64,000 bases of DNA from Spirochaetales bacterium (GTDB taxonomy: Bacteria > Spirochaetota > Spirochaetia > Treponematales > Treponemataceae), in the NCBI GenBank assembly GCA_003252395.1, contig QKEL01000008.1, positions 310,001-374,000 of the forward strand, in the 5' to 3' direction. Positions within the stretch are counted from its first letter, which is position 1. Every line of letters begins with the position of its first letter. The notes beneath the pieces were generated by a model. It saw only the letters and a list, made by a program, of their open reading frames with translations, was not told where the DNA came from and did not search any database. Positions 41,685 through 50,955 of the stretch are shown piece after piece. The translations under genes were made by a program, and so were the position numbers.

Positions 41685-44195
41685 ATGACCTTGTATGTGG
41701 GAGAGAAATCTCAATCTGCGATCCGCCCCGGATCACATCCGGAAAAAAATAAAAAGTACTTCCTGTTTCTGGCAACCGCGATCATGACCTTGCTTTTCGG
41801 GTCGTGCGAGCAACTGAATCTTCCTAAATTGGGAACGGATAAAGATATAACGTCCTTTTCGTTTACGGCCCTTGGTATCGACGGTACGATCACCGAGGCG
41901 ACCGACTCAACGCCCGCGACCATTTCGGCCACCATCCCGTACGGCACTTCCAGCGACGCCCTCGTGGCTTCCTTCGAAACCTCGGGAACCAAGGTTGAGG
42001 TGAATGGCGAAGAGCAAACCTCCGGATCTTCGGCGAACGATTTCAGCGAGCCGTTGGTTTATACGGTGTATGCCGAGGACAGCAGCACGAAGACGTATAC
42101 CGTCGCCGTGCAGGTAGCGCCCCAGCCCACGAACCCCGATCCGGATCCCGTAACCGACCCGGATCCCGTAACCGACCCGGATCCCGAGCCGGACCCGGAC
42201 CCCGTAACCGACCCGGACCCCATACCGCCCGTGTTGTCTTCCGAACATACGATCACGGCCTTTACCTCAAACGATTCTTCGGAACAGGTGGTGATTGACC
42301 AAGCGAACGCGGTAATCGACGTAAGCCTCGCCTACGATTCGTCCCTTTCGTTCGCCCCGAAGGTCACGTTCACCGGATCGACCCTTTCCCCCGCGTCGGG
42401 AACGAGCCAGGATTTCTCGAAGCCGGTTACCTATACGGTCACGGCGGAAGACGGCTCATCGAAAGCCTATACGGTCAATACCAGCCGCCGCGCGTCGCCG
42501 AATCCCGGATCGCTGAGCGTATCCGTCAGCAGAACCTCGGGCGTCGGCCCCCTTGCCGTCCATTTCTCCGCCGAGTTCCCGACCGATTCCGACGTGTCCA
42601 ACTGGTTCCATAATTACGATTATACCTGGGATTTCGGAGACCCCGCTTCCGGGTCTTGGGCTACCACCGGCGCGTCGAAAAACTCCGCCAAAGGCCCGAT
42701 CGCGGCCCACGTATTCGAACGAGGGGGAACCTATACGATCAGCGTTACCGTCAAGTCCGAAGGCGCCGTCATCGCCAACGATTACGTAACGGTCACCGTG
42801 ACCGATCCCAACGCCTTTTACTCGGGAACGAATACCGTTTGCGTTTCGCCGGATACCGATTTCACGGGAGCTCCCGAAGGTTCGCTCAAGGTTACCACGA
42901 CGAATCTTTCCACGATAACCAAATACGCCACGGCGGGTCATAGAGTACTGCTGAAAAAAGGCGCTTCATGGAGTTCCAGCGGCCTTTCCTGGCCCGATAA
43001 CGCCGGCCCGGTCACCATTGGCGCGTTCGGAACCGGATCCAATCCCAAGGTCACCATGACGGGCGGGAATTTCCTGTACCTCACGGATAAGCAGGATTGG
43101 CGGATCATGGACATCGACCTTATCAATACGCCCCAAAACGCGGGAACCTTCGGCGGGGACACGAATCTGCAGAGGATACTGTTCCTCCGGGTCTCGACCA
43201 CCGGATTTACTGACAGCATCGCCTGGAGCCATTGGAACGACAGCAGAATGCTTACCATAGACCAGATGGCTATCGTGGATTGCGACTTCGAAAATACGCG
43301 GGAGAATAACGGCTATATCGGCAGCGAGCGGTTAATGGTCCTGGGCAATAGGTTCCACGACGCCGAAAACACTCACGTATTGCGCGTCTGGCAGGCGTAT
43401 AAGGGCGTGATCAGCGAAAACTTACTGTCCGGATCCAGTACCCAAACGACGGCCGGCCGCCATGTCCTGAAGCTGCATGGCCCCATGGAGTCGGAACTTG
43501 GCCCCGCGAAATACACGGGCAACCTCGCGCACCGCACCGAGTACGTCGTGGTCTCCGGGAATGTCTTCGGAACGTCCGGTCCTTGGCCGGTGAATATCGC
43601 CCCGCAGAACGCGGCGTCCGACGAGCGCATATCGCACGTAATCTTCGAACGCAACAAATACTTCGCCGATTACGGAACCCAAAGCGCTACCCCGCTCCAG
43701 ATCGCGGTTCGAATCGAGGCCCGGTACGTCACGGTGCGCAACAACGTTATCGACGGCAGCGGGTGGGGCTCGTACTTCACGGGTATCTCTGTGGTGAAGG
43801 ACGGTATCGTTCCTGCCCCCACCAAAGTCGCGGTGTACAACAATACGGTCTACAAGAGGGGAAGCAATAGCGGAGAGGATTGGGTAGGCGTGGAATTCAC
43901 TTCCGGCGTCACCTCTTCAAGCGCGAAAAACAACCTGGTATGCTTCCCCGACGCCACCAATAACGTGGTCGCGGTGCGGAACCAGTCGACTTCCACCACG
44001 GTCTCCGGCAATAGCCTTGCCCGCTCCGCGGACTTCGCCAACCCGGACAGCGCCAATCCCCTGGACCGCGACTTCAGTCTCGAGTCGGGATCGATAGGCG
44101 TCGATCAGGGCGTCGCGGTTCCCGTAGCCGAGGATATAGAGGGCGACGCCCGCCTCCAGGGAATCGCCGTCGACATAGGGGCGTACGAACGGTAA
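41685..44195 (+). CDS. PKD/parallel beta-helix lipoprotein (paralogue A)
   Basis: 836 residues, ATG at 41685 with AGGAGG 5 nt upstream. Lipobox LLFGSC (Cys 41). Two cadherin-like/DUF5018-like modules (about 50-145 and 185-275; both contain a TYTV-type ending) are separated by a DPDPVT linker; a PKD domain follows (about 290-375, YTWDFGDPASGSW). From about 385 there is a right-handed beta-helix with HVLRVWQAYKGV, GRHVLKLHGP and GPWPVNIAPQNAAS. Two paralogues lie at 59254 and 61090. Extracellular, probably binding, cutting or epimerising the EPS (inference). Only this copy has a sigma54 promoter. Confidence 0.88.
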   Translation: MTLYVGEKSQSAIRPGSHPEKNKKYFLFLATAIMTLLFGSCEQLNLPKLGTDKDITSFSFTALGIDGTITEATDSTPATISATIPYGTSSDALVASFETSGTKVEVNGEEQTSGSSANDFSEPLVYTVYAEDSSTKTYTVAVQVAPQPTNPDPDPVTDPDPVTDPDPEPDPDPVTDPDPIPPVLSSEHTITAFTSNDSSEQVVIDQANAVIDVSLAYDSSLSFAPKVTFTGSTLSPASGTSQDFSKPVTYTVTAEDGSSKAYTVNTSRRASPNPGSLSVSVSRTSGVGPLAVHFSAEFPTDSDVSNWFHNYDYTWDFGDPASGSWATTGASKNSAKGPIAAHVFERGGTYTISVTVKSEGAVIANDYVTVTVTDPNAFYSGTNTVCVSPDTDFTGAPEGSLKVTTTNLSTITKYATAGHRVLLKKGASWSSSGLSWPDNAGPVTIGAFGTGSNPKVTMTGGNFLYLTDKQDWRIMDIDLINTPQNAGTFGGDTNLQRILFLRVSTTGFTDSIAWSHWNDSRMLTIDQMAIVDCDFENTRENNGYIGSERLMVLGNRFHDAENTHVLRVWQAYKGVISENLLSGSSTQTTAGRHVLKLHGPMESELGPAKYTGNLAHRTEYVVVSGNVFGTSGPWPVNIAPQNAASDERISHVIFERNKYFADYGTQSATPLQIAVRIEARYVTVRNNVIDGSGWGSYFTGISVVKDGIVPAPTKVAVYNNTVYKRGSNSGEDWVGVEFTSGVTSSSAKNNLVCFPDATNNVVAVRNQSTSTTVSGNSLARSADFANPDSANPLDRDFSLESGSIGVDQGVAVPVAEDIEGDARLQGIAVDIGAYER
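42138..42221 (+). repeat. tandem repeat encoding DPDPVT linker
   Basis: Units of 12-18 bp (gatcccgtaaccgacccg and variants) encode a proline/aspartate-rich spacer between two beta modules of the lipoprotein. All copies stay in frame; units differ by silent changes (gat/gac), so the array is not brand new. Confidence 0.8.
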
Positions 44196-44209
44196 ACGGT
44201 CCCGTTCGA

Positions 44210-44237
44210 TTGAAAATCGCGCGCGTTACGGTATAGT
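44210..44237 (+). promoter_or_regulatory. possible promoter upstream of GT2 gene
   Basis: -35 TTGAAA (44210-44215), 16-nt spacer, -10 TATAGT (44232-44237). Would place a complete intrinsic terminator inside the leader of the GT2 gene. Confidence 0.45.
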
Positions 44238-44262
44238 AATGGGAGCGCGACGCACCGAAAAA

Positions 44263-44293
44263 GCCATGCGCATAGCGCATGGCTTTTTTTTTT
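44263..44293 (+). terminator. Rho-independent terminator between lipoprotein and GT2 genes
   Basis: Perfect 9-bp stem GCCATGCGC/GCGCATGGC, loop ATA, then T10. It ends the sigma54-driven lipoprotein transcript. The SD of the next gene begins only 6 nt after the T-run. Confidence 0.92.
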
Positions 44294-44309
44294 GCGCCAA
44301 GGAGTTTTC

Positions 44310-45230
44310 GTGGCCCCTACCGATAATGAGAGACCGAAATACGTATTGATATCGCCGTGCCGCAACGAGGCGGAATACATGCGGGAGACCCTCGACACGG
44401 TCCTCGCGCAATCCTTTCCGCCGAGCCTTTGGGTTATCGTGGACGACGGCTCCACCGACGACACGCCGAAAATTTTGGCCCAGTATGCCGAAGGGCACCC
44501 AGAAATAAGGATCATTACCCGGTCTGACCGCGGACATCGGGCCGTCGGGCCCGGGGTGATAGACGCCTTTTACGCGGGCTATAACGCCGTAAACCGCGGG
44601 GAGTTCGAGTATATATGCAAGCTGGACCTCGACCTTCGCCTGCCTCCCCGGTACTTCGAGATACTGATCGGCAGAATGGAAGCGGACCCCCTGATCGCGA
44701 CGTGCAGCGGCAAGGCGTATATCTACGAGGACGGAGAACTCCGCTTTGAGCGGCACGGCGACGATATGTCCCTCGGCATGACCAAGCTTTACCGGTTATC
44801 GCAATTCGAGGCAATCGGCGGGTTCGTCAAAGAAGTGATGTGGGACGGAATCGACTGCCATCGGTGCCGCATGAACGGATGGAAGGCGCTGAGCTGGGAC
44901 GAGGAAGAACTGCGCTTCGTCCATTTGCGTCCCATGGGCTCGAGTCAGACGGGCATACTCACCGGCCGGATGAGGCACGGCTTCGGGCAGTATTTCATGG
45001 GGACCGGTTTTCCCTTTATCGTCGCGAGTTCCCTTTCCAGGATAAACCAAAGGCCCTACGTTATCGGAAGCCTCGCGGTCGTGTGGGGATGGCTAAAAAG
45101 CGCGCTCCAGGGAAAGCCCCGATACGACGATCCCGATTTCAGGAAATTCCTGAGGAAGTACCAATGGAACGTCCTCTTTCGGGGAAAGGAGCGCGTGCTT
45201 CGGGAAATGGAAGGCAAACGGCGGCCGTAA
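44310..45230 (+). CDS. glycosyltransferase family 2
   Basis: 306 residues from the GTG at 44310 (AAGGAG 5 nt upstream); an in-frame TTG at 44292 lies in the terminator T-run and is rejected. GT-A fold: VLISPCRNEAEYMRETLDTV, VIVDDGSTDDT, the metal-binding CKLDLDLRLP and a C-terminal WDGIDCHRCRMNGW segment. It transfers a sugar from a nucleotide donor in EPS assembly. It stands alone between two converging units. Confidence 0.9.
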   Translation: MAPTDNERPKYVLISPCRNEAEYMRETLDTVLAQSFPPSLWVIVDDGSTDDTPKILAQYAEGHPEIRIITRSDRGHRAVGPGVIDAFYAGYNAVNRGEFEYICKLDLDLRLPPRYFEILIGRMEADPLIATCSGKAYIYEDGELRFERHGDDMSLGMTKLYRLSQFEAIGGFVKEVMWDGIDCHRCRMNGWKALSWDEEELRFVHLRPMGSSQTGILTGRMRHGFGQYFMGTGFPFIVASSLSRINQRPYVIGSLAVVWGWLKSALQGKPRYDDPDFRKFLRKYQWNVLFRGKERVLREMEGKRRP

Positions 45231-45237
45231 AGCGAGC

Positions 45238-46293
45238 CTAGTCCGCGGTTCCGCTAACCGCGGCGCGCAACTCGTCCGCGGCAATACCGGCGCCGATGGG
45301 GGACCAATGGGTATCGTCGGCGTAGTATACGTCCTTTAGCCCGGCGCGAAGGTAGGGCAAGAGCAACGCCTTCGTGTTGATATACGTATACCGCTTGTCC
45401 ATTTCCTCAAGGCTCTTGAAAAACCGCTCCTTGGGCAACGTGCCCGGTTCCATGAATTCTCCGTACAAGTCGGATTTATCCGGAGTCGGCATCACGATGA
45501 GCGTGACGCCCCGCTCGGCCAACCGGTCATGTATCAGGTTTAAGTCGTCGTTGAGCACTTCGACGTATTGGTAATCGCCAAACCGAACGTTGAGGATATC
45601 TTCGTAAAAAAAGAGCAATCGCCGGGGATACGCGCTAAAGAGGTCGCTCACCAAGCGCACGCTGTACACCTGGGAAAAAAACGCGTGGGAATCGAAGCTG
45701 TACAGCGCGTTGAAGGCGAAATACTTCAGGATATCCGAAAAGTAATCGAGGCCGACCGTCGTAGCGGTAGATTCGACGATCGCGTTTTCGCGCCGGAACC
45801 GCGCCTCGAAATCGGCGAAGTTGACCGAATCGTTCCGGTCGATGCTCTGTCCGTACCACGATATTCGGCGCTCTATAATTTCCAGCACGACGTACTTCGG
45901 CTTCACGACGGTAAAGAAGTCGCCTTTGGACATCGTATTGAGCAATTGAAGCGGGTTTTCCAAGCGATAGGCGTACCCGTCAAGATTGACGATATCCAAG
46001 CCCGATTTCCGGGCTAAAAGGTTCTGGTAGCCGGAAATTCCCTGTTGCGAGAATGAATCGCCGATGGTCAGGACGTCAAATTCCGAAAGGGAGGCCGCGT
46101 CGCAGGTCGAGTATTCGCGGTAGAGCTTCGTATCGGGATAGGTTCCCTCGAATATGTTCCGATAATCGGCCGGAACCGAGATTTTGCCGATGCGGTTTAG
46201 GTCGCCGCCCGATTTCTCGAAGCCCGCGTAATTTAGCATCAATAGGCCGAGGGGCACCGCGATTAATAGGAGCTTAAGAAGGAATTTACGCAT
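45238..46293 (-). CDS. AlgJ/AlgX-like SGNH O-acetyltransferase
   Basis: 351 residues from the ATG at 46293 (GAGG 9 nt upstream; the longer frame overlaps the MBOAT gene). One N-terminal membrane anchor (about 4-22), then a periplasmic domain with GDSFSQQ (GDS at 78-80) and YADDTHWSPIG (Asp/His pair at about 326-330), the catalytic motifs of alginate acetylation proteins AlgJ/AlgX. It would place acetyl groups delivered by the MBOAT protein onto the polysaccharide. Last gene of the eight-gene operon. Confidence 0.88.
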   Translation of the reverse strand: MRKFLLKLLLIAVPLGLLMLNYAGFEKSGGDLNRIGKISVPADYRNIFEGTYPDTKLYREYSTCDAASLSEFDVLTIGDSFSQQGISGYQNLLARKSGLDIVNLDGYAYRLENPLQLLNTMSKGDFFTVVKPKYVVLEIIERRISWYGQSIDRNDSVNFADFEARFRRENAIVESTATTVGLDYFSDILKYFAFNALYSFDSHAFFSQVYSVRLVSDLFSAYPRRLLFFYEDILNVRFGDYQYVEVLNDDLNLIHDRLAERGVTLIVMPTPDKSDLYGEFMEPGTLPKERFFKSLEEMDKRYTYINTKALLLPYLRAGLKDVYYADDTHWSPIGAGIAADELRAAVSGTAD

Positions 46294-46304
46294 ATGGTCC
46301 AGCC

Positions 46305-47780
46305 TCAAAATTGGAAATAGATAAAGTCGTTCATGCTGAACACGCCGAACCACAGGATCGCGCCGAGGAGCCCGTAATAGAGCGTCCAGCGGACGACGGC
46401 CGGTTTGGTCTTCAGCCCTTCGATAATGTTCCACCTACCCTGAATCAAGTGGATCGCCTCCATGAAAACGATGAGGAGCGTCGCTAACTCAAGGTCCTTA
46501 TTCTCGAGCCCGAAACCGTGGATAAAAAGCCGCAGGCCGTCCATATGCAGAAGCTGGCCCCAGCCGGTATGGAGGTGGCCCAGGATATACGCGGCGTCGC
46601 CTATATCGTTCGCCCGGAAGAAGATCCACGCAAAGCACGTGAGGGCAAAGGTAATGCCGACCTGCAATACCGCGTGAAGGCGCGGTACCCGATCAAGCCG
46701 TACGGCCTTGACGACCGAGCGCCTCCACTCCTTGGTGAGCGACGACGCTATGAGATAGCAGCCGTTGAGGGAGCCCCAAATCAGGAAGGTCCAATTGGCG
46801 CCGTGCCAGAGCCCGCTGACCGTGAAGGTAATGAACAGATTGAGCATCACCCGCCCGGTCGCGGCCCTGTTTCCGCCGAGGGGTATGTAAAGATAGTCCT
46901 TGAACCAGGAAGAAAGCGAAATGTGCCAACGTTTCCAGAACTCCTGTATGCTCCGGGAAAAATACGGCCGGTCGAAATTCCGCATGAGGCGGAATCCCAT
47001 TACGCGGGCCGAACCGATGGCGATATCCGAATAGCCCGAGAAATCGCAGAATATCTGGAAGGCGAAAAACACGGTGGCCACGGCGAACGCCGCGCCGTTA
47101 AAAGACTCGGGCGAGTTGAACACGGCGTTGACGAGGGGCGAAAGCCTGTCGGCGATAACGACCTTTTTGAACATGCCCCACGCCATCAACTTGAGGCCGT
47201 CCGCGGCGTTATCGTAATCGAAGGCGCGACGCGTCTTGAATTGGGGCAATAGGTTCGCGGTACGCTCGATGGGACCGGCCACCAGCTGGGGAAAGAACGT
47301 TACGAAGAGGGCATAGGTGATGAAATTCCGCTCCGCGGGAACGGTTCCGCGGTACACGTCTATCGAATAGCCCAGGGCCTGAAAGGTATAGAAGGAAATG
47401 CCCACGGGCAACAGGACGTTCAATGACGACGGCTTCCAGGGAATGCCGAGTAACGAAGAAAGGCTGAATACGCTTTCCGCGAAGAAGTTATAGTACTTGA
47501 ACGCGATGAGGATCGAAAGGTTCAAGAAGAGGGAGAGAAAAAGGACCGCCCCCTTATGGAAGCCCTTCCGTTCCATCAGGATGCCGCTCAGCCAGGTTAT
47601 GGCGACCGACGCGAGCATGAGGAGCACGTACCACGGGTTCCAGCACATGTAGAAAAAGAGGCTCGCCGCCAGTAAGAGCAGCCGGGGCAGCCATTCGGGA
47701 TACCGGGAGCGAGACGCGAAAAAAAACGCGATAACGACTATCGGAAAAAACACAACGAATTGCAAAGAGTTGAAAAGCAT
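46305..47780 (-). CDS. MBOAT O-acyltransferase (AlgI-like)
   Basis: 491 residues with about ten membrane segments. AlgI hallmarks: FNSLQFVVFFPIVV at the start, FPQLVAGPIER, EFWKRWHISLSSWFKDYLYIPLGGNR and the catalytic-His region GLWHGANWTFLIWG. It moves acetyl groups from acetyl-CoA across the membrane. Paired with the AlgJ-like gene 11 nt downstream, as in alginate and other O-acetylated polymers. Confidence 0.95.
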   Translation of the reverse strand: MLFNSLQFVVFFPIVVIAFFFASRSRYPEWLPRLLLLAASLFFYMCWNPWYVLLMLASVAITWLSGILMERKGFHKGAVLFLSLFLNLSILIAFKYYNFFAESVFSLSSLLGIPWKPSSLNVLLPVGISFYTFQALGYSIDVYRGTVPAERNFITYALFVTFFPQLVAGPIERTANLLPQFKTRRAFDYDNAADGLKLMAWGMFKKVVIADRLSPLVNAVFNSPESFNGAAFAVATVFFAFQIFCDFSGYSDIAIGSARVMGFRLMRNFDRPYFSRSIQEFWKRWHISLSSWFKDYLYIPLGGNRAATGRVMLNLFITFTVSGLWHGANWTFLIWGSLNGCYLIASSLTKEWRRSVVKAVRLDRVPRLHAVLQVGITFALTCFAWIFFRANDIGDAAYILGHLHTGWGQLLHMDGLRLFIHGFGLENKDLELATLLIVFMEAIHLIQGRWNIIEGLKTKPAVVRWTLYYGLLGAILWFGVFSMNDFIYFQF

Positions 47781-47852
47781 TTTACAAGTCCTCGGAAAGA
47801 ACTCAGTTCACGTGCGTTTTCGGAACGCAGCCCACCTCCGCGAGATCGCCCT

Positions 47853-49055
47853 TCAGCTGCCCAAGAGCAGCAGCCGAAGGCCCGGGGGAAGGGTCTTCTG
47901 GACGAACTTCGAGAAGAGGATGGGCAAACAGAGTCCCGAGGCGAGCAGGGCGATAACGCCCACGGGGCCAACGATATGGCTCATGCCGAACAATTTATAC
48001 AGAAGCCGGTGAACGACCGTAAGCGTCGCGCCGTGGAGGAGGAATATCTGAAGCGAGTACTTCCCGAGCGTATCCAGGAGCGACTTCAGCGGGATGCGCC
48101 GCAGGAAAAGGCCAAAAAAGAGGAAAATGGCCGCGATCGTCCACGCGAAGGTACCGATTTTCCATTCCACCCAGGACAAGGCAGTCGCCTCGAAAGTGCC
48201 CAACCCCAAATTCCGCAATCCATAACCGCAGAGCAATCCGCGTTCCAGGAGCATCAGGAATAGCGACAGCGCGGAAAGCGCGACGATTGCCCGGTACCGT
48301 TCGATCAATAACCGCCTAAAAGAGTCCGAATGCGTCGCGGCCCAAATGCCAAGGGTAAAGGAAAACAGGAAACGGGGGAACAAAACCTCCGGGACCGGCC
48401 CCAAGCCTAAGATACCGGGTAAAGCGGGCAACGCGCCAATGGACGCAAAAAGATACCGGTAATCGTACGCATGCACCAGCAATTGGATCGCCAACGTCGC
48501 GGAAAGCGTTATGTATGGCCTTGACGCTACCGCCGGGATGAGGAAATAGGATAAAACGTAATACTGGACGATCAAGACGATAAAGAAATAGCCCATCTGC
48601 CCGGTTCCGGTAAGCAGTTTCAGGGCGAAATCGGCCGCCGTCCAGCCTCCAATCCCCTTTCGCCAACTAAAGAGCAAGCCGACCGTTGACCAAAAAAGCA
48701 TCGGCAGGAGCAACTTTTTGGAGGCGCTCCAAATGGACTTCCAGGTACGGGGGGTCGAAAGAAGGTAATAGCCCGAAAGGAACAGGAACAAGGGCACGGA
48801 AAAACGGCAAATTTCCAGGATGAGCGATTTAGAGGCGGACAGGATTTGCCAGGGCCCCACGGCGACGAGGGAGACGGAGAGGGAATCCCGGCGCGAAACG
48901 TCGTCGGCGAGCAGCATTATCGCCGCATGGGCCAATACGACGAAAAAGATGGCGAAGCCCCTCAGGGGTAAAATAACCTTAAACGAGGCCAAGGGTTTCG
49001 CCTGCCGCTTGCCCGCAATAGCGCCGAACGCGTCGGTTACTATCTTACGAACCAT
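47853..49055 (-). CDS. acyltransferase-3 family membrane protein
   Basis: 400 residues from the ATG at 49055, preceded by GGGGTG; an ATG at 49070, 3 nt after the Wzx stop, is an alternative. About ten membrane segments; start LRGFAIFFVVLAHAAIML carries the conserved Arg and His of the family (R..H pair), with PLFLFLSGYYLL next. Such enzymes O-acetylate or succinylate sugars. It is a second acylation activity in the operon besides AlgI/AlgJ. Confidence 0.88.
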   Translation of the reverse strand: MVRKIVTDAFGAIAGKRQAKPLASFKVILPLRGFAIFFVVLAHAAIMLLADDVSRRDSLSVSLVAVGPWQILSASKSLILEICRFSVPLFLFLSGYYLLSTPRTWKSIWSASKKLLLPMLFWSTVGLLFSWRKGIGGWTAADFALKLLTGTGQMGYFFIVLIVQYYVLSYFLIPAVASRPYITLSATLAIQLLVHAYDYRYLFASIGALPALPGILGLGPVPEVLFPRFLFSFTLGIWAATHSDSFRRLLIERYRAIVALSALSLFLMLLERGLLCGYGLRNLGLGTFEATALSWVEWKIGTFAWTIAAIFLFFGLFLRRIPLKSLLDTLGKYSLQIFLLHGATLTVVHRLLYKLFGMSHIVGPVGVIALLASGLCLPILFSKFVQKTLPPGLRLLLLGS

Positions 49056-49073
49056 AAGTACACCCCACATCGC

Positions 49074-50414
49074 CTACGCAAAGGCGGCTGAGCCCGGCAA
49101 TCCCATGCCAAATAGATAGCGGATCGCGAAAAGCAATCCGGTGAAAAGCACTAAGGCGGCCGTCAGGAAAAGGTCCTGCCGGATCAACGATAATCGCTCC
49201 CTAACCAAGCCCGCGGAGATAATCAGGTACGAGGGCAGGTCATTGAAGGCGATCGCGACGATAACGCCGAACGCGCCGCCGAGTCTATAGGACAAGGGGA
49301 TGAAGATAACCATGTACACAAACTTGGCCAAGTTACCCAAAGTCGCGTACATGGGCCGCCCTATCGCCAAAAGGCTGCCCTCGACCGTCGATAAGAGAAT
49401 CAAGGGCCACATCCCGAATACCAGCATGGGAAGAATCCACGAAGCCGCCTGATACCGGGCGTCGTACAGGATATTAATGGCCACGTCGCCGAAGCTTCCG
49501 AAAAGGGCAAGAAGGGCCGTGACCGCCAAAAGGAGCCCGCCCCGCGCCTTTTGAATGCGAAGGCGCAACTCGTCCCGGGAAAGGTCCGCGTATTTGACGA
49601 TGAGGGGATAAATGACCTTACCGTTCAGCCGGTTCAAGACCTGCTTCGGCAATTCGGCCAGGTTCACCGCGATACCGTATACCCCCAACCAGGTCATCGA
49701 AAACAGCTTGCCGAGCATGAACCGATCGGCCTGGGAAGCGAGGAACATAAGCGCGGTGGAAAGCATAATCCACTTCCCGAAATTGAGAAGCTCGCCCACC
49801 GACGTCTTTTCGAGAACGAGACGATTGGGGGTCTCCTTGTTCAATACGTGGCTCCAGACGGTACGCATGATCGCCGCCACGAGATCCCCGGCCAAAAGGG
49901 CCCAAATATTCCTGAAGACCAGCGCGATACCGATCATGGATACCAAGGAGCAGACCTGGATGACCAATTCCATGATCGTCAGGGTTTTCTGCTGGAGCTC
50001 GCGATTCATCAGGGAGAGGGACGTAGAGCGACATCCGTCGGGAACGCTGATCAACCCGATAAGGGGGATGATATAGAAAAGGGCGGGCTCCTTATAAATT
50101 ACCGAAATGGGATAGGCGATAATCGCCGACAGGACCGCCAGGAATACGCTTCTGATGATTTGAATCGTCCAGGCGGTATTGAGAAAGACGGGTTCCTTGG
50201 CGCGGGCGCTGCGGATGATCGCGGGTTCGAGGCCCACGTCCGAGAACAGGCCCAGGCCGATATAGAATACCCTGGCCAGCATGATGATCCCGAAAATCTC
50301 AGGAACGAGAAGGCGGGTCAGGACGATATTCCCGGCCAGCCGGATAACCTGGGATAGGCCAAACCCGACTACGACGAAAGACGCGGCCTCGAAGGCCTTT
50401 TTCCCGTATTTCAT
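49074..50414 (-). CDS. Wzx-type polysaccharide flippase
   Basis: 446 residues, 12-14 hydrophobic segments of the MOP/MATE exporter superfamily; N-terminus SFVVVGFGLSQVIRLAGNIVLTRLL and FGIIMLARVFYIGL are typical of O-antigen translocases. It should flip lipid-linked repeat units to the periplasm. Overlaps the acetyltransferase gene by 4 nt. Confidence 0.9.
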   Translation of the reverse strand: MKYGKKAFEAASFVVVGFGLSQVIRLAGNIVLTRLLVPEIFGIIMLARVFYIGLGLFSDVGLEPAIIRSARAKEPVFLNTAWTIQIIRSVFLAVLSAIIAYPISVIYKEPALFYIIPLIGLISVPDGCRSTSLSLMNRELQQKTLTIMELVIQVCSLVSMIGIALVFRNIWALLAGDLVAAIMRTVWSHVLNKETPNRLVLEKTSVGELLNFGKWIMLSTALMFLASQADRFMLGKLFSMTWLGVYGIAVNLAELPKQVLNRLNGKVIYPLIVKYADLSRDELRLRIQKARGGLLLAVTALLALFGSFGDVAINILYDARYQAASWILPMLVFGMWPLILLSTVEGSLLAIGRPMYATLGNLAKFVYMVIFIPLSYRLGGAFGVIVAIAFNDLPSYLIISAGLVRERLSLIRQDLFLTAALVLFTGLLFAIRYLFGMGLPGSAAFA

Positions 50415-50929
50415 TTTTGGCCCTCTTCCTTCGCGGCCGGGAAATGCCAGACTTTCGCCGGCACGCCCATCGCGGTCGCGTTGTCGGGAATATTGGTAAT
50501 GACCAGGGAATTGGCGGCGATATGCACGTTATTGCCGATCCGGATATTCCCGAGCACCTTCGCCCCCGCGCCGATAAACACGTCGTCGCCGATTACCGGC
50601 GCCCCTTCTACCATATTCGTGCCGATGGTCACGTCGTGCATGATGCCGCACCGGTCGCCGATGACGGCGTCGGGATGAATCGCGATGTTTCCGCAATGGA
50701 TGAGATGAAGGTCCTTTCCGATTTTCGTTTCCCTATAGAGCGTAATGCCGCTCGTTATCAGGATAAAGAAAAGGTTCAAGCCGTAAAATTTGCTCAATAT
50801 CCAGCGAATCGGCTTGAAGCGAATCCCGTCAAGCCAAACCCCGTACCGGTAATTCCATACGGCCCATAGGGCGGGGTTCAATACCGAGGCGTCGTGGCGC
50901 CTATAGTCAGCGGCCATTTCTTTAAGCAT
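50411..50929 (-). CDS. serine acetyltransferase-like hexapeptide O-acetyltransferase
   Basis: 172 residues. Left-handed beta-helix of the CysE/colanic-acid transferase type from about residue 70: IHCGNIAIHPDAVIGDRCGI, VIGDDVFIGAGAKVLGNIRIG, NVHIAANSLVI. The catalytic His is in LIHCGN or GIMHDVTIG. Cytoplasmic; probably acetylates a sugar or serine for EPS assembly. A role in cysteine synthesis is possible but no cysK is nearby. Confidence 0.88.
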   Translation of the reverse strand: MLKEMAADYRRHDASVLNPALWAVWNYRYGVWLDGIRFKPIRWILSKFYGLNLFFILITSGITLYRETKIGKDLHLIHCGNIAIHPDAVIGDRCGIMHDVTIGTNMVEGAPVIGDDVFIGAGAKVLGNIRIGNNVHIAANSLVITNIPDNATAMGVPAKVWHFPAAKEEGQK

Positions 50930-50955
50930 GTATCACTCCTGTGCTGCGCCGTACT

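Noticed and set aside
50411-50929. cysE for cysteine synthesis
   Set aside because: Hexapeptide fold fits, but the setting inside an EPS operon and the lack of cysK nearby make a sugar acetyltransferase more likely; symbol withheld.
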